A model generated the notes under the pieces. It saw only the letters and a program-made list of their open reading frames with translations. It was not told where the DNA came from and did no database searches. 64,000 nt of DNA from Polytrichum commune (lineage: Eukaryota > Streptophyta > Polytrichopsida > Polytrichales > Polytrichaceae), in the NCBI GenBank assembly GCA_950295325.1, contig OX485806.1, positions 39,186,001 to 39,250,000 on the forward strand, read 5' to 3'. Position 1 is the first letter of the stretch, and the number at the start of each line of letters is the position of its first letter. Positions 36,984 to 48,669 of this stretch are shown in pieces. The position numbers and the translations under genes are program-made.

Positions 36984-37222
36984 CACATTGTTTATGGTAT
37001 TTAGTGTCGTGTACATTATTTGTAAATGGGCCTAAACTAGATGCCCAGAGGTTCTAAAGTGCCATGTCGTTGATTGTCAATATGCTATTATTTGTCAACA
37101 TAAGTGATTTTTTTCAAGTGAAAATATATCTTCATTGTGACATTTAGCGTAACACATTGGGATGCTTTGAGACAATAGTTTTGAGTTTTAGTATGCGAGG
37201 GGAAGATATTGTTGAGAATATT
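36984..37222 (-). mobile_element. GGTATTTAGTGTCA MITE, inverted, truncated, joined to LTR scrap
   Basis: Opens with TTGTTTATGGTATTTAGTGT and then runs through the family body in reverse order (GGCCTAAACTAGATGCCCAGAGG, AAGTGATTTTTTTCAAGTG, AACACATTGGGATGCTTTGAG, TTTTAGTATGCGAGGGGAAGAT). At about 37225 it joins a 35-bp scrap of the AACCGGTT LTR end (GGATCTTGACCAATTATGCCC-AAAAATCTCC). Confidence 0.6.
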
Positions 37223-37939
37223 AATGACTAGGATCTTGACCAATTATGCCCAAAAATCTCCTGGAGTGTGGACACTCCTCCAAACGCAGGCATCCAAGTT
37301 TGAAGGATTTGGATGATAAAGTTCATGAAATAAAGATGTTGCTCCTCTCTTTCCTTATAATGTTACGTGCACATGGAGGTACCTTGTGGGTCAATTTTGA
37401 GCCGTTCCAATTCTCTAAGTGTTTTAGGTCCAATGGAGGATAAATTATGAATTGCTTGGAGTGCAAGGTACACATTCCCTCATATGTCACGTTTGTATTT
37501 GTGCTTAGAACCCACGTGAGTGCGACACATGGCACGTCACACAAGTCATTCATCCTTGAGGAGTCCATCCATCCACATCAATGGAGTTGATGACAAGCAA
37601 TAAAGTAGAAGCCCCTCTCACGGACATCGGACACCCTTCCAAAAGTCCTCGATATCATTTCTAGAACGTAGCACGGCTATTCATCTTGGACTGCACATTT
37701 GGGCAATCATACGTGGGTTCCCTTTAGGAAGGAAGTCTTTAAGAAGGCTTCTTCATCATACCATTACTTGTTCAATGTCAATCCGACATTTATGGGTGTT
37801 GGCTTGGATTAATGAATGGGTGGCTTTATGTAACTTCTCAATTATGTTGAATATTGAGCTTGGGTGGGTGGTAGGTGAAGTTGAATGCAAATGCCACCAT
37901 GAAGGTGATGTGGACTACAAAACTAGTCTTCATCAATAA

Positions 37940-38302
37940 GATAGACGTACCTAATGTGGTTATTGATCTTAGTTGGACACATGTACTTGACTGGTATGTG
38001 GCTAGTTGAGGCTCCAAGGATGGATACCATAAAAAATGTGTGTTCAAAATAGATTGGATTGTGTGCTGAAAATATGATTATCATTATGGATTCGAGGATT
38101 TATATGACCATTTATGAGCACAATGAATCTTCACTTGTTAATGAATAAGGATATTCATATGAGCTCCGAAAAGTATGAGGAAGTTATGAGGAAGTGGCTA
38201 TAGCCTCGATTTGGATTTGCTAACAATATTACACTAATTGCACGTTTCATATCCTAGGCGAAGTTGGCTAGTCGGAAAAATAACCATTTTAGATCCATCT
38301 AC
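37940..38302 (+). mobile_element. GGTAGA-family MITE
   Basis: 363 bp. It starts ATAA-GATAGACGTACCTAATGTGG and ends AACCATTTTAGATCCATCTAC. Between them are TTGACTGGTATGTGGCTAG, GGCTCCAAGGATGGATACCA, TTCATATGAGCTCCGAAAAG and ATATCCTAGGCGAAGTTGGCTAG. A short internal duplication of TATGAGGAAGT lies near 38175. Confidence 0.7.
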
Positions 38303-39642
38303 TTTAGGGTCACTCATAACTTTCCATGGCATCATGTAAGACATTGTCGATCGTCTTGTATTGATGTTTGCAACCCACCATTCAAGATAGCCGATTGTAT
38401 TCCAAACAATTTAATGAGCTTGTATACTTGGGCAAACTTCCATGTGTTGTCTAGTCCAGTGAAGGAAATTATTTAAACTTCCCAAAACTTTGGACGAATT
38501 CTCTTAACATCTTCTTGGGCAAGCACTTTCATGTGGAGTAGGGGGTGGGCATGTGAGAGAGTATATTTGTCTTGTTGTTGAACATGTAAGTTGGAATGTG
38601 GCATGAATGTGGCCACCATATCAAAATTTCTCATTATGAATATTATCTATAAGTATATGTATTGAACCTTACATCTTGAGAGTAGGAAAAAAATAAAACT
38701 AAACCAATAAATTAAATCAATACTTTGTGTATTGTCATAAGAATGCGTCAACATGAAAAAACTCTTGGTGTAAAATATGACAATCTTGCATCACACCAAT
38801 GAATTTGTGATTTTTTTTTATCATACTCAAATCAAAGTCAGTCTCCAATTTGGAATTGAGAGGTGCCCAAGTCCCCCTCCTCAAACTTCAACCTCTCTCT
38901 ATAATTGTGCTAGGCATCAATTTTTGTTCACTTGGTAGAATTGAAGGCAACTTCCATGTGTGCTCGGGGTCAAGTTTTTGGTTATCTAGTCACACTTTCA
39001 CCCAAATTGACTGTAGAGTGTGCCTTTCAAGTGTCATTTACGTGCCAATTATCATGTTAAATTAGCCTTCCAAAGTTGATATTGAAACCGCATAATTCAA
39101 GATATTGGTATCATGTCTCCACTCCGTGTAGAATGTTATAGTCAACGTATTCTAAAATACATTATGGTCATGTAAGGCCACCTACTTCTGCTACCCATCT
39201 AGGTCATACCTCATTTTTTGCTTGGGATCAAATGCTTTTTGCACAATCTATTATGGCCTTGCATTACTTTCACGATTGTGAGAATATGTGACCATGATTG
39301 GCATGTCCATTGAAATGTGAATTGATAAGACCATGGTCTTACCTACATTAGAGTCTCCTCTCACTTATGATGTAAAAGTATCCTACACAATAGACATCCA
39401 TTGTGTGCACAAAGGCCATGTCATATGTCTCCACTTAATTTCATTTTTAATGGGACCCTTTAACATATGCTTGAGTTGGGTCCATTAAGCCCTTACTTTA
39501 AGGTGTCCATATTAGATCACAAACTAAAGTATGTATCCCTACTTTGATTTACCCTTAAAGGACACTAGGTCTCGATATATGACCATATATACAATTTTTA
39601 CAGGCTTCACAAAGTTTATATGTCATAGCTTATATATTTGTG
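38303..39642. other. Intergenic DNA, no feature recognised
   Basis: AT-rich, with only short open frames and no recognisable protein domain, RNA gene or repeat shared with the rest of the window. It leads directly into the satellite array. Confidence 0.5.
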
Positions 39643-41190
39643 TGTATGACTGGAAGAATCTTCACTTGGATAATGAATGAGATGTTCATACGAGCTCCGA
39701 ATATTATGAGGCAAATGGCTTCAAGCACAATTAGGATTCATTAATAATTAATCTTGCACTAATGACATGTCTTACATCCTACAAGAAGTGGTGCAAAAAG
39801 AAAAGTATCCATCTCAGTTTCCTTCAATATCTAGTAGAAGAGTTTTGTTCATGGTAGGAGTGTTTTCTAGTTGCCACGAGCCACATGATTGTGACTTGTA
39901 TTCTACATTGATCTATCAAAGACATCAATGAGCACTTTGAATCTGCATGGGCAACTGTATGACCATAAGAAATCTTCACTTTGATAATGAATGAGATGTT
40001 CATACGAGCTCCGAAAATCATGAGGCAAATGGCTTTAGGCACGATTAGGATTCATTAATAATCAATCTTGCACTACTTAATGGCATGTCTTACATCCTAC
40101 AAGAAGTGGTGCAAAAAGAAAAGTATCCATTTCAGTTACGTTCAATACCTTAGTAGTAGAGTTTTTGTTCACAGTGGGAGTGTTTTCCAATTGCCACGAA
40201 TCACAGGGTTGTGACTCGTATTCTATGTCGATCTATTAAAGACATCAATGGGCACTTTGATTTTTCATGGGCAACTGTATGACCAGAAAAATCTTCACTT
40301 TGATAGTGAATGAGATGTTCATACGAGCTCCAAAAATTATGAGGCAAATGGCTTTAGGCACGATTAAGATTCATTAACAATTAAACTTGAAATAATGGCA
40401 TGTCTTACATCCTACAAGAAGTGGTGTAGAAAGAAAAGTTTTCATTTCAGTTACATTGAATATCTTAGTAGTAAAGTTTTGTTCACGGTGGGAGTGTTTT
40501 CCAGCTGCCACGAGCCACATGATTGTGACTTGTATTCTATGTCGAACTGTCTAAGACATCAATGAGCACTTTGAATCTTCATGGGCAACTGTATGACCAA
40601 AAGAAATCTTCACTTGGATAATGAATCCGATGTTCATAGGAGCTCCAAATGGCTTTAGGCACGATTAAGATTCATTAATAATGAATCTTGCACTAATGGC
40701 ATGTCTTACATTCTACAAGATATGGTGCAAAAAGAAAAATATCAATTTCATTTACGTTCGATACCTTAGTAGTAGAGTTTTGTTCACGGTGGGAGTGTTT
40801 TCCAGTTGCCACGAGCCACAAGATTGTGACATGTATTCTATGTCGATCTATCAAAGACATTAATGAGCACTTTGAATCTTCATGGGCAACTGTATGACCA
40901 CAAGAGTCTTCACTCTGATAATGAATGCGATGTTCATACGAGCTCCGAAAATCATGAGGCAAATGGCTTTAGGCACGATTAGGATTCATCAATAATGAAT
41001 CTTGCACTCATTGCATGTCTTACATCCTACAAGAAGTGGTGCAGAAAGAAAAGTATCCATCTCAATTACGTTCAATATCTAGTAGAAGAGTTTTGTTCAC
41101 GGTGGGAGTGTATTCCTGTTGCCACGAACCACAGGATTGTGACTTGTATACTATGTCGATCTATGTCGATCTATCAAAGACATCCATCGA
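39643..41190 (+). repeat. Five-copy ~310-bp tandem satellite
   Basis: Units start near 39643, 39957, 40276, 40590 and 40891, with spacing of about 301-319 bp. Each carries TGTATGACC-AAGAA-TCTTCACTT, GATAATGAATGAGATGTTCA, ACGAGCTCC, GAGGCAAATGGCTT-AGGCAC, CTACAAGAAGTGGTGCAAAA, GTTTTGTTCACGGTGGGAG, TTGCCACGAGCCACA and TATGTCGATCTATCAAAGAC. The first third of the unit matches the 3' half of the GGTAGA-family MITE (CAAGAATCTTCACTTTGATAATGA, TCATATGAGCTCCGAAA). The rest is new to the array. The open frames inside are in differing phases between units, so it is not a coding repeat. Confidence 0.85.
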
Positions 41191-41524
41191 ACGTTGTGGT
41201 TCGCCATTACCTCTTCGCAGCGGCTACACTAATGCTGCGGTAGTGATGTGCAGAGGCACTGTTTTGCAAATATCTCTCATCACCAAGGCTCCGATGCATC
41301 CAAGACTCCGAAAACGCCAGCGACCGATATATATATATATAGTTGTGGTTCCCTTACTGTCATCAACCCTAATCCCATGTGGTCGATGCTTGCTTACAAT
41401 GCCCATGTGACGCATCCAGGGTGACATGGTGTCGCTTCCCAACGACAAAGCTCTGATCATCAGGGGTGCCATGAATGGGATGGCGCGCCGGGGGTAGGTA
41501 TGCCATTGCGCCATGTCTGTACCA

Positions 41525-41600
41525 GTGCCCGGGGGAGATTGTTGGGGCAATATCCGGTTGAGATCCGAGTGTTTCCAAGTCCAACCGGTTACATGTTGAC
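41525..41600 (+). mobile_element. Polypurine tract and LTR start of the AACCGGTT family
   Basis: GTGCCCGGGGGAGA is followed by TTGTTGGGGCAATATCCGG, GAGATCCGAGTGTTTCCAAG and TCCAACCGGTTACATGTTGAC. This is the clearest copy of the junction between internal sequence and a TG-starting LTR. The fragment stops soon after, at the start of the probable hAT-like element. 41200-41520, just upstream, may be the 3' end of the internal region but has no recognisable domain. Confidence 0.55.
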
Positions 41601-41639
41601 CCGGGGTGGCCACTCAAACAAATAAGTATAGGGGGCTCG

Positions 41640-42322
41640 TCCTTTAAAATTGCACCCATACCCAGACCATGCCCATCAGCAGCGACCTATGCCCACCCAT
41701 GCCCACCCATAGCATGACATGTGCGCACCCATGCCCACCCATGCCCACCCATGCTATTCAAATTGCGCCCATGTATTCAAAAATTGTGTAATGTGTATTA
41801 CCCGCCTACACCAAGTCTTGGTTGGATCGGACAAATAAAAGGTTGTTCACTATCGTTGGCTTCAGCCCGGAGCGCTTCTTGGTTAGCGTATTCCCTGCAT
41901 TTTTTCCTCTCGCTCCCTACCACTTTACAACATCCTCTCTTTCTTGAGTTTTGGAATCCTCTTGGCAGGACTGGGTTTAAGGTAGGGTGGGAAAAGCAGA
42001 AGCACAAGAAAGTGACAAAAAAAAGACCAAGGATTCTTGGGAGCCCAGGGACACACTCAAGAAGGAGGAGGAGGAGGAGAACAAGAAGAAGACACACTAA
42101 AGGATGGACTCACCTTACTGGGTGAAGGTGATTCGGTGCTCTTACCCTCGAAAGCATGGAATGAGAGCTCATTCAATGAGCCCTTCTAGTATGCTTTGCT
42201 TTAGCCCATGCTCACCCATGAAAAATAATATCGAACCCATGCCCACCCATGAACAATAATATCGCACCCATGCCCACCCAAAACCCATGGGCATGGGTAT
42301 GGGCACCCAATGTAGGGCTCTG
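41640..42322. mobile_element. Probable non-autonomous hAT-like element with CCCATGCCC ends
   Basis: Both ends are dense in CCCATGCCCACCC. The left has GCACCCATACCCAGACCATGC. The right, in reverse complement, has CAGAGCCCTACATTGGGTGC followed by CCATACCCATGCCCAT. Outward CAGAG ends and subterminal clusters of a short motif are typical of hAT elements. No transposase is present, and an 8-bp target duplication was not found. The middle includes a GGAGGAGGAGGAG run near 42063. Confidence 0.5.
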
Positions 42323-42769
42323 GTACACATGATCGTACATATAATGTAGATTATGTTTCAAATTATTTGGATTCAAGAGTTTCAAAAGAGAAGTGGGAGA
42401 GAAGCCACCGAGAGAAGTTAGGAAGAGAGTTAGGGTTAGGGCTCACAAGCCAAAATAATCTAGATTATCTTCAGATTTTTGTAGATTATCTAAATTATAA
42501 TTAGGTTTGATGGAGACTAGATTATGGACGAGCCCCCCTCTCCAAGAGAAAGTCCACATTATTTTCAAATTATTGATGCATTATAATACATAGACATGTT
42601 CAAATCGAAAAAATATTACGTATTATGGACGGTCTCAATGTGCACTACGTCACTCCATTCTAAGTTCTGTAAAATTGTTCTTTGATACGAATGTACAAGG
42701 ATAATATGGATGGATTATCTGCTGTTAATTATTTTGCACTAGTTGCCACCCCGGGCATGTTGACACCTT

Positions 42770-42905
42770 CCGCTTTTTCTTTACTAATTTGAGGTATATT
42801 CCATAGATTCCTCTTAAATGGTCGGTAATTTTCCTGAAGTCTTGAACTTCAACCGGTTATTTCTGAAACTCAACCGGTTCATCTGTAGCTTGCAGTAGCC
42901 GGTTC
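42770..42905 (+). mobile_element. AACCGGTT-type LTR fragment
   Basis: Reads TGTTGACACCTTCCGCTTTT, TGAGGTATATTCCATAGATT, TCCTCTTAAATGGTCGGTAA, GAACTTCAACCGGTTATTTC, CTCAACCGGTTCATCTGTAG and ends TTCATTGGTCTGTATCA. It has the same order and orientation as 63480-63715. Confidence 0.6.
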
Positions 42906-44082
42906 TTCCTGTTCATTGGTCTGTATCATGTGATAATCGATCCCTTCACTGCATAGTTCCAAGTTCAGGCCCCTTTGAGGAAACCATGTATGTGACACTC
43001 AACTGCCAATGTTCTTCGTGACAATTGTCTTCCTATTGCAGGTAAGCACTAACTTTGAAACCTCCCTTGGATGCCTGGGGGGTGGACTCTTCATACCACG
43101 TATAAAATAACGTGAGTGTAGAAAGGGGTATAATTTGAGGCATTGGCTGTACACAATATACAGAAGGGAGAGGTATAATTTTTTTCTAGTATGTACACCT
43201 TTTAAACATGCTATCAAGAATCTTGAAGTAAAGGTAGATGTACAAAAAGGGGACCCTAAGGTTTAGATGTGCTAGTTTTGTTTATTTTACTTTGTTTCAC
43301 CCAAATGTCATGTGTTTTAGGGTCAATTTATCATGAGTTATATCTTTTGGAAGAAAAAATGGTCAATGGCTTTCTCATTGGAAAGTGAAAGTGGACTATA
43401 TGTAAGAAATGTGGACTATATGTAAGAAATGCCTATTTATTTCATGGTTTTATATTGTGTGTATGTAGTGGAGACATTAGTTGGTGGTTGGAGTTTGCTT
43501 TCTTTGTTTGGTTTATTTTTGAGGGACAAGGAAAGAAATGATGCATTGATGATTACCACAACCACAACTACTCTTAATTACTTGGCTCAACTACTACAAT
43601 ACAAGACGTAGTTTTGGTGTGGTCTAGACCTAAATATAGATATCCCATAACACATTTGAGTATCGATTGCTTCAACAACCCTTTAATCTTACTTGCATTA
43701 TGTGGCACCAAAAATAGCTTCAAGGCCAACATATGGAAGAGGATTTGTAACATGCAATTACTCTTAGACAAACTTTTCACTTGAACCCATAAATTGTTTG
43801 TCTCCACTCCACAAATCGCACCGATAGGAAGGGAGATCATTGAGGCCAAATCCACTCTTCATCTTCAACTATAAGAGTAATTGTGTGGGAAACAATGCAA
43901 ACTGTAGTTATGGTTGAAAGTGAGTCTGAGCCGCAACTCAAGCACCACGTGGTGCTTGTGTGTAAACGCACCTCATTCAATATCATCATCTACGTTAATT
44001 GCATGTTTTCACATCCTACGACAAGTGAATGCAGACCTAAAAGTGACCAGTTATCTTAAAATCCCCAGCCACTTCACTCCCA
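42906..44082. other. Intergenic DNA, no feature recognised
   Basis: Contains a short perfect direct duplication around 43390-43430 (GTGGACTATATGTAAGAAAT twice). Open frames up to 93 codons have no known domain. Confidence 0.45.
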
Positions 44083-44600
44083 TCATCCTGCTTCCAATCG
44101 AATCCCCGCCATAGCTAGATCATCCCCTCCATACTCAGCGTCAATTCGATATGGAGAGTCAAGGTATTGAAACGAAGCATCCGCCTTCGAAGCTGCAGCT
44201 CTAGCTTCCAACACATCACCGAACATCCCTGTACCAAAGATAGACCTGGAGACTTGCGTTCTCTCTCTACTCGCATACGGCACCACATCTGGATCCCTCT
44301 CCAAATGCTCCTGTATCACCCCCAAGGTTGAGCTAATTAAGCACACTGAATGGAACCCCTGCGAGCTTCTCGTCTTCTTTGAGAGATTCTATGGCTCTCA
44401 AATCCACCAGGCTCACCACTGCCTTTGGGTGAGCGGCCTCGATCACGTACGTCGCGTGCATCGGTGGCGGAACTCTCCAACAGCGTACACGAACTGTGAT
44501 GTCGAGGGCGGTAGGTGAAGCTCTTGCACCAATTTGCGTGACTGGGTGAGGTCCTTGGGCTCCCATAGAGCTCGGAGCCATAGCGGCAACGGGATCGCCA
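44083..44600 (-). pseudogene. Frameshifted relic of a protein-coding gene, family not recognised
   Basis: Minus-strand coding-like sequence is split over three frames without splice signals at the joins. In order: ELWEPKDLTQSRKLVQELH with LPPSTSQFVYAV, then TYVIEAAHPKAVVSLVDLRA with ESLKEDEKLAGVPFSVL, then LGVIQEHLERDPDVVPYASR with SIFGTGMFGDVLEARAAASK and a tail SFQYLDSPYR. The segments read as one continuous protein with two frame changes, near 44470 and 44340. GC content is well above the flanks, as expected for old coding DNA. The pattern looks like a conserved plant protein, but the family could not be named with confidence. No promoter or further exons were found, so it is probably a decayed fragment. 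Confidence 0.55.
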
Positions 44601-44705
44601 TCATCTGGTTGAAGGAAACACAGGGCTAGCGAGAGAGACGACTGTTTTACAAAGGGGAGAGGGGTGACTCCCATGTGCCTATTCCAGGTCCCAAATCATG
44701 GCCAC

Positions 44706-45124
44706 TACACTAAATAATTGTATTTGGTGTCATATGGTATTTTATGGTCATCTAATGGCAACTTCTTCTGAACAAGTTTACAAGTTACTGTCATGGATGA
44801 TTGACATATGGATGAAATCTATGCCAGTTTTTGCAACATAGCTGGTATATTCTGCATCCTAACATTTTTGTCATGAAATATTGTCATGGATGGATTGAAA
44901 TTTGGATGAATAGTCACTCAATTAGTGATAGTAATTGCAACATTGTAAATCTATAATGTCCAAAATTTTTACAAGGAATGACAAATAAAATTAGGTTTGC
45001 ATTTACTACTGGTGAAATTACACGGGCAGTGCACATATAACATTGGTGACACTACACGTGCAATTTACAATTAGTTTGAGCAAGACAAATAGAATTGGTG
45101 ACACTAAATACAATATTTAGTGTA
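44706..45124. mobile_element. TACACTAAATA MITE, best full-length copy
   Basis: 419 bp. The left end TACACTAAATAATTGTATTT-GGTGTCA pairs with the inverted right end TACACTAAATATTGTATTTA-GTGTCA, with one gap. The body has ATATGGTATTTTATGGTCA, TTCTTCTGAACAAG, TATTCTGCATCCTAACATTT and GTGATAGTAATTGCAACATT. It lies just upstream of the gene relic. Confidence 0.8.
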
Positions 45125-47950
45125 CTTATAGACTTACGCAACCATGGAACCTGGCATCTACACTAAATACTCCTCATACTATAGGCCACACTAATTTTCT
45201 ACAGCCCACACTAATCCTCGTAATGAGATTCAATGTGGGCAATGTTAATTTTCAACCCACATTAAGTTTCTAGTAGAAAATTAGCGTGAGCCACATTTAT
45301 TGTTTTCTTAAAAAAATAACATGACTGATTAATTTACTTTGTGCTACCTTTATCCTATAACTAATACTCAATGTGTTGGTCAAAATTCTCTATGAGACAC
45401 AAGGGAAGATCCAATATCTTGGACCCAAGTTGGTCCAGCTTGACTAGTAAATTAATGTTGCCCAAGCTAATAATCTCTACACTCATTTTCCACTCATATT
45501 AATAGGACTATTTAGTGTACCTATTTCATCAAGGGCACAACCTAAGGTGAAAATGGAGTTTGGCAACTACATCATGGCATTTTTTAATATGAGACCTCCT
45601 AAATGGCAAGAGGGAGCCTGATTTAGTCTAGAGGGAACTACTTGAAATAACTTAACCACGAGTACGGGGTTAAGGTTTTTACTAGACTTCGTTTACCATA
45701 GTAGTGAGTGGGAAGCTCAAAAGAGGTGGGTGTCTAGCCCTGAGCAAGCTACATTAGTGTCCAAGATTGAGCGATCCTATTGGTGCTGCAATTTACATAT
45801 TTTGAGGCAACTCATTACAATGTGTGGGTCAAGTTGTGATGTTGAAATTCCACTGAAATAAGTAGGTTTATACTCTTGGAGATGGTAGAGATTTCTATGT
45901 GGTTTGCCTAATTCTTGAAAATTACAAACTTGGATTTTAACATGCCCATTCCAAGTCTTCTCATGGTCAGTTCTGTGTAGGCCACTCACCCACCATATTC
46001 TAGTAGAAAAGTAGATTCCACTATATTTCCACTAGAATATGATGGGCAAGCGGCCTACATGGAAACTTACCCTTATCACCCCATCAAACCTAGGTCCTAT
46101 GTTATCCAGCCCCTCCCGGCTTTCCTTTTTAAGAAGTATCCCGACACCTTGGAAGCACCTGTCGAGATTAATATACTAAAATTAATGGTCAAGATCATGA
46201 TTCAGTCTAATGGGTGCAAGGGAATATCATTAAATGTATGATTCGTTATCAATAATGGTAAGATGTTCTTTTTCCTGGAAAAATCTACACCCTAAACTCT
46301 AATCATGGCAACAATTATTACACGTTCAAGATTGTCTTAAGTGCAACTATGGGCTAACTAGTTGGTCCCCTGATTGGTGGGGCTTAGCAAAGCCGAGTAG
46401 ATCCACTGGGGTTCACTGGCGCACCCCTAATCACAACCTCATTATGTTGATAATGTTGTCAGAATGGACTAGCACGATTGCATGTAACTGGAAAGCAAAC
46501 AAGCTGCCCCTAGGTAAGCAACAGTTGATAAGTGTTAATATCAAAATTAAATAATAAATAATAAATAATTTATTGAATTTCATGCATTTGTGCCAAAACA
46601 TTGAAGTTGTTAATTGCAAAGAATTTGGTTAGGGATCACAACCTTGACATTAAGTCAAACGTTGGTGGCCAATTGGTAGCCTAGCCTTAAGGAATTACTG
46701 TTTTAAAGACAAACCTGAGCCACCATACCATGACTTGCCTCGAAGATGCCTTGCAACCGCGTCTTGCCGCCACTGATTGCGGCATTTTCTCTCCGAGGCG
46801 AACCGGGGTGTTGGTGAATACAATGGTTTGCCCTTGTGCATGCTTGGTTTAGGAAATGACGGATATGTAAACATGGTAACGCGGTGGACCTATGTCACTA
46901 GAGCGCCTCATGAGCCAAAACATAGTTGTGATTTGGGCCATGGAAGCGCCCCATGGAAATCGATGGTAGAGGGAGGAGGCAGGCAACCTGGGGGGCTCAC
47001 ATGCAGGCCAGCAGAGGGTGGACACGGAGCCTACAAAGACAACTCTACCCCTGGGCTAAGGGGGTGGGCCCGGGATGCTCCCAACAAGCTTCAAGCTCCA
47101 AGAGGTTAGTTGCTTACTATTTCACACTGTTTTTATGGCAAACCAACATTCCTTATACATTCCTTATACATTCCCATGGGATTTTCAATGAAAATCAATT
47201 AAATTCATAGGCCACAAATTTGGTATAATGATTTTGGGAGCCAAAATATTGCTTGATTCCAAACCATATTTGTACTCACCATGGAAGCTTTGAATCTTAC
47301 ACTAGCTTTCAAAAGATGTGGTTTACATATTTTTTATGATAATTATGATGGTGAGTTGAAATCTTGTAGAGGAGAAATCAATAGTTGTTGCTTGATGCAC
47401 AAGAAATTAACTTTATGTTGAGTATCTGTGAAAACATGTTCCAAGACACTTCTTTCTTTGTGAAAGACAAACCTATTGATCCTTAGATTTTATACTAGAT
47501 TTTGCACCCAAAGACATGAAATTGGGGATTCATTATGCTTTTTTTAGAGGTATGCTCTTCTTCAAAGTGGTCGATCACGATCATAAATGGTAATAGCATG
47601 TTTTTATTAGTTGTTTTTTTTCCAGGGATATGAGTTTGTGACATGTTTTTGTTGGTCTTTTGTGTTACTTAGAGCCTAGCCGCACTAGGGGTGCTGGGCC
47701 GGGACAGGATACGGCCAAGGCCTACCTAGAAGCTCCCAATCGGGTAGGGGGGGGGGGTTAGCCAGTCCTTTATGTTGGGGCCATGACGGAGGCCGCACTG
47801 ATTGGGCTTGTGCTGGAGAAAACCTTGATGTTCATCCAATTTTTTTTTGTTGCCTCCCATTCTCCGAGCCTCGTCTCTAAGGGCCCCTGCCTATGCCTTG
47901 CTTTTGCCCGCCCGCCTGGCCCGGTGGAGCTGATGAGCTTAACCGGTGGA
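45125..47950. other. Intergenic DNA, no supported gene
   Basis: 45170-45500 resembles 11010-11400 in inverted orientation (ATTAGTGTGG/CCACACTAAT phrases around GGACTATTTA). A 110-codon plus-strand frame at 46777-47109 is GC-rich but carries no recognised domain. A G tract lies at about 47748-47758. Confidence 0.45.
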
Positions 47951-48355
47951 GCTCCTAGTCTTTCCAAATCCAACCGGGGACATGTTAACACCTTCCAAAT
48001 TTATTTATTAATTTGATATTTTTCTAAACATGAAAAATATTAGTAATTTTCTTAAAGTCCCAGATTTCAACTGGTCATTCTTTAGACTCGATTAATTCAT
48101 TTAATTACACTAAATATTGTATTTCGTATCACTTACTATTTGGAGTTACAAAATGACATATATCTATATATATGAATTTTTATATTAAGCAAAGATGTCA
48201 ATGTTCTATAATGTCCAAAGAACAAGTTTGACCTTTGTTGGCAATAAACGAGATAATTATCAATGAACTATTATAGCGTTGTGTAATTCCAAGTAGTAAG
48301 TGACAGTAAATACAATATTTAGTGTAGTGGTCGGTTCTCCCCGTTCATTGGTCTA
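47951..48355 (+). mobile_element. AACCGGTT-type LTR fragment split by a MITE
   Basis: The left part has CTTTCCAAATCCAACCGG, ACATGTTAACACCTTCC, TCTTAAAGTCCCAGATTTCA and ACTCGATTAATTCATTTAAT. The right part, after 48326, resumes with GTGGTCGGTTCTCCCCGTTC-ATTGGTCT. Compared with 42770-42905 the two parts join within TTCATCTGTAG-AGTAGCCGGTTC, so the intervening 221 bp is an insertion. Confidence 0.65.
48106..48326. mobile_element. Short TACACTAAATA MITE nested in an LTR fragment
   Basis: 221 bp. The left terminus TACACTAAATATTGTATTTC-GTATCACTTACT and the inverted right terminus TACACTAAATATTGTATTTA-CTGTCACTTACT agree over about 32 bp with two or three mismatches. Only 221 of the family's ~420 bp remain, so it is an internally deleted derivative. 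No target duplication is obvious. Confidence 0.75.
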
Positions 48356-48669
48356 CAAAACCCATCCTAAGTGCACCTCACCTTCAAGGTCCAAAATCCA
48401 ATATATATGTTCACTTTCACTTTCACTTAGTAAATAGGCATTTAATTGGGATTTCATATCCATAATGGATTGCTCATTAGAGTACTAACTCTTAATTGGT
48501 CAAGCACGTTCTTGAATTATGAGATTCATGAAAAACCATCATTTTTTGTTTTAATTGCTCTAATCGTTGCTTTAAGCAAGGTTATTACGACTTTATTGAT
48601 GATTCAATTTGCATGACTTGTTATGTTTCATTAAAATTCAGAGGATTTAGGGTCTAACATGTATAACTG

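Noticed and set aside
41224-41659. Minus-strand frames of 129 and 96 codons before the LTR start
   Set aside because: Lie in the probable 3' internal region of an LTR element, antisense, with no gag or pol motif.
46777-47109. 110-codon plus-strand frame, GC-rich
   Set aside because: No known domain, no neighbouring exon or promoter; kept only as a remark in the intergenic entry.
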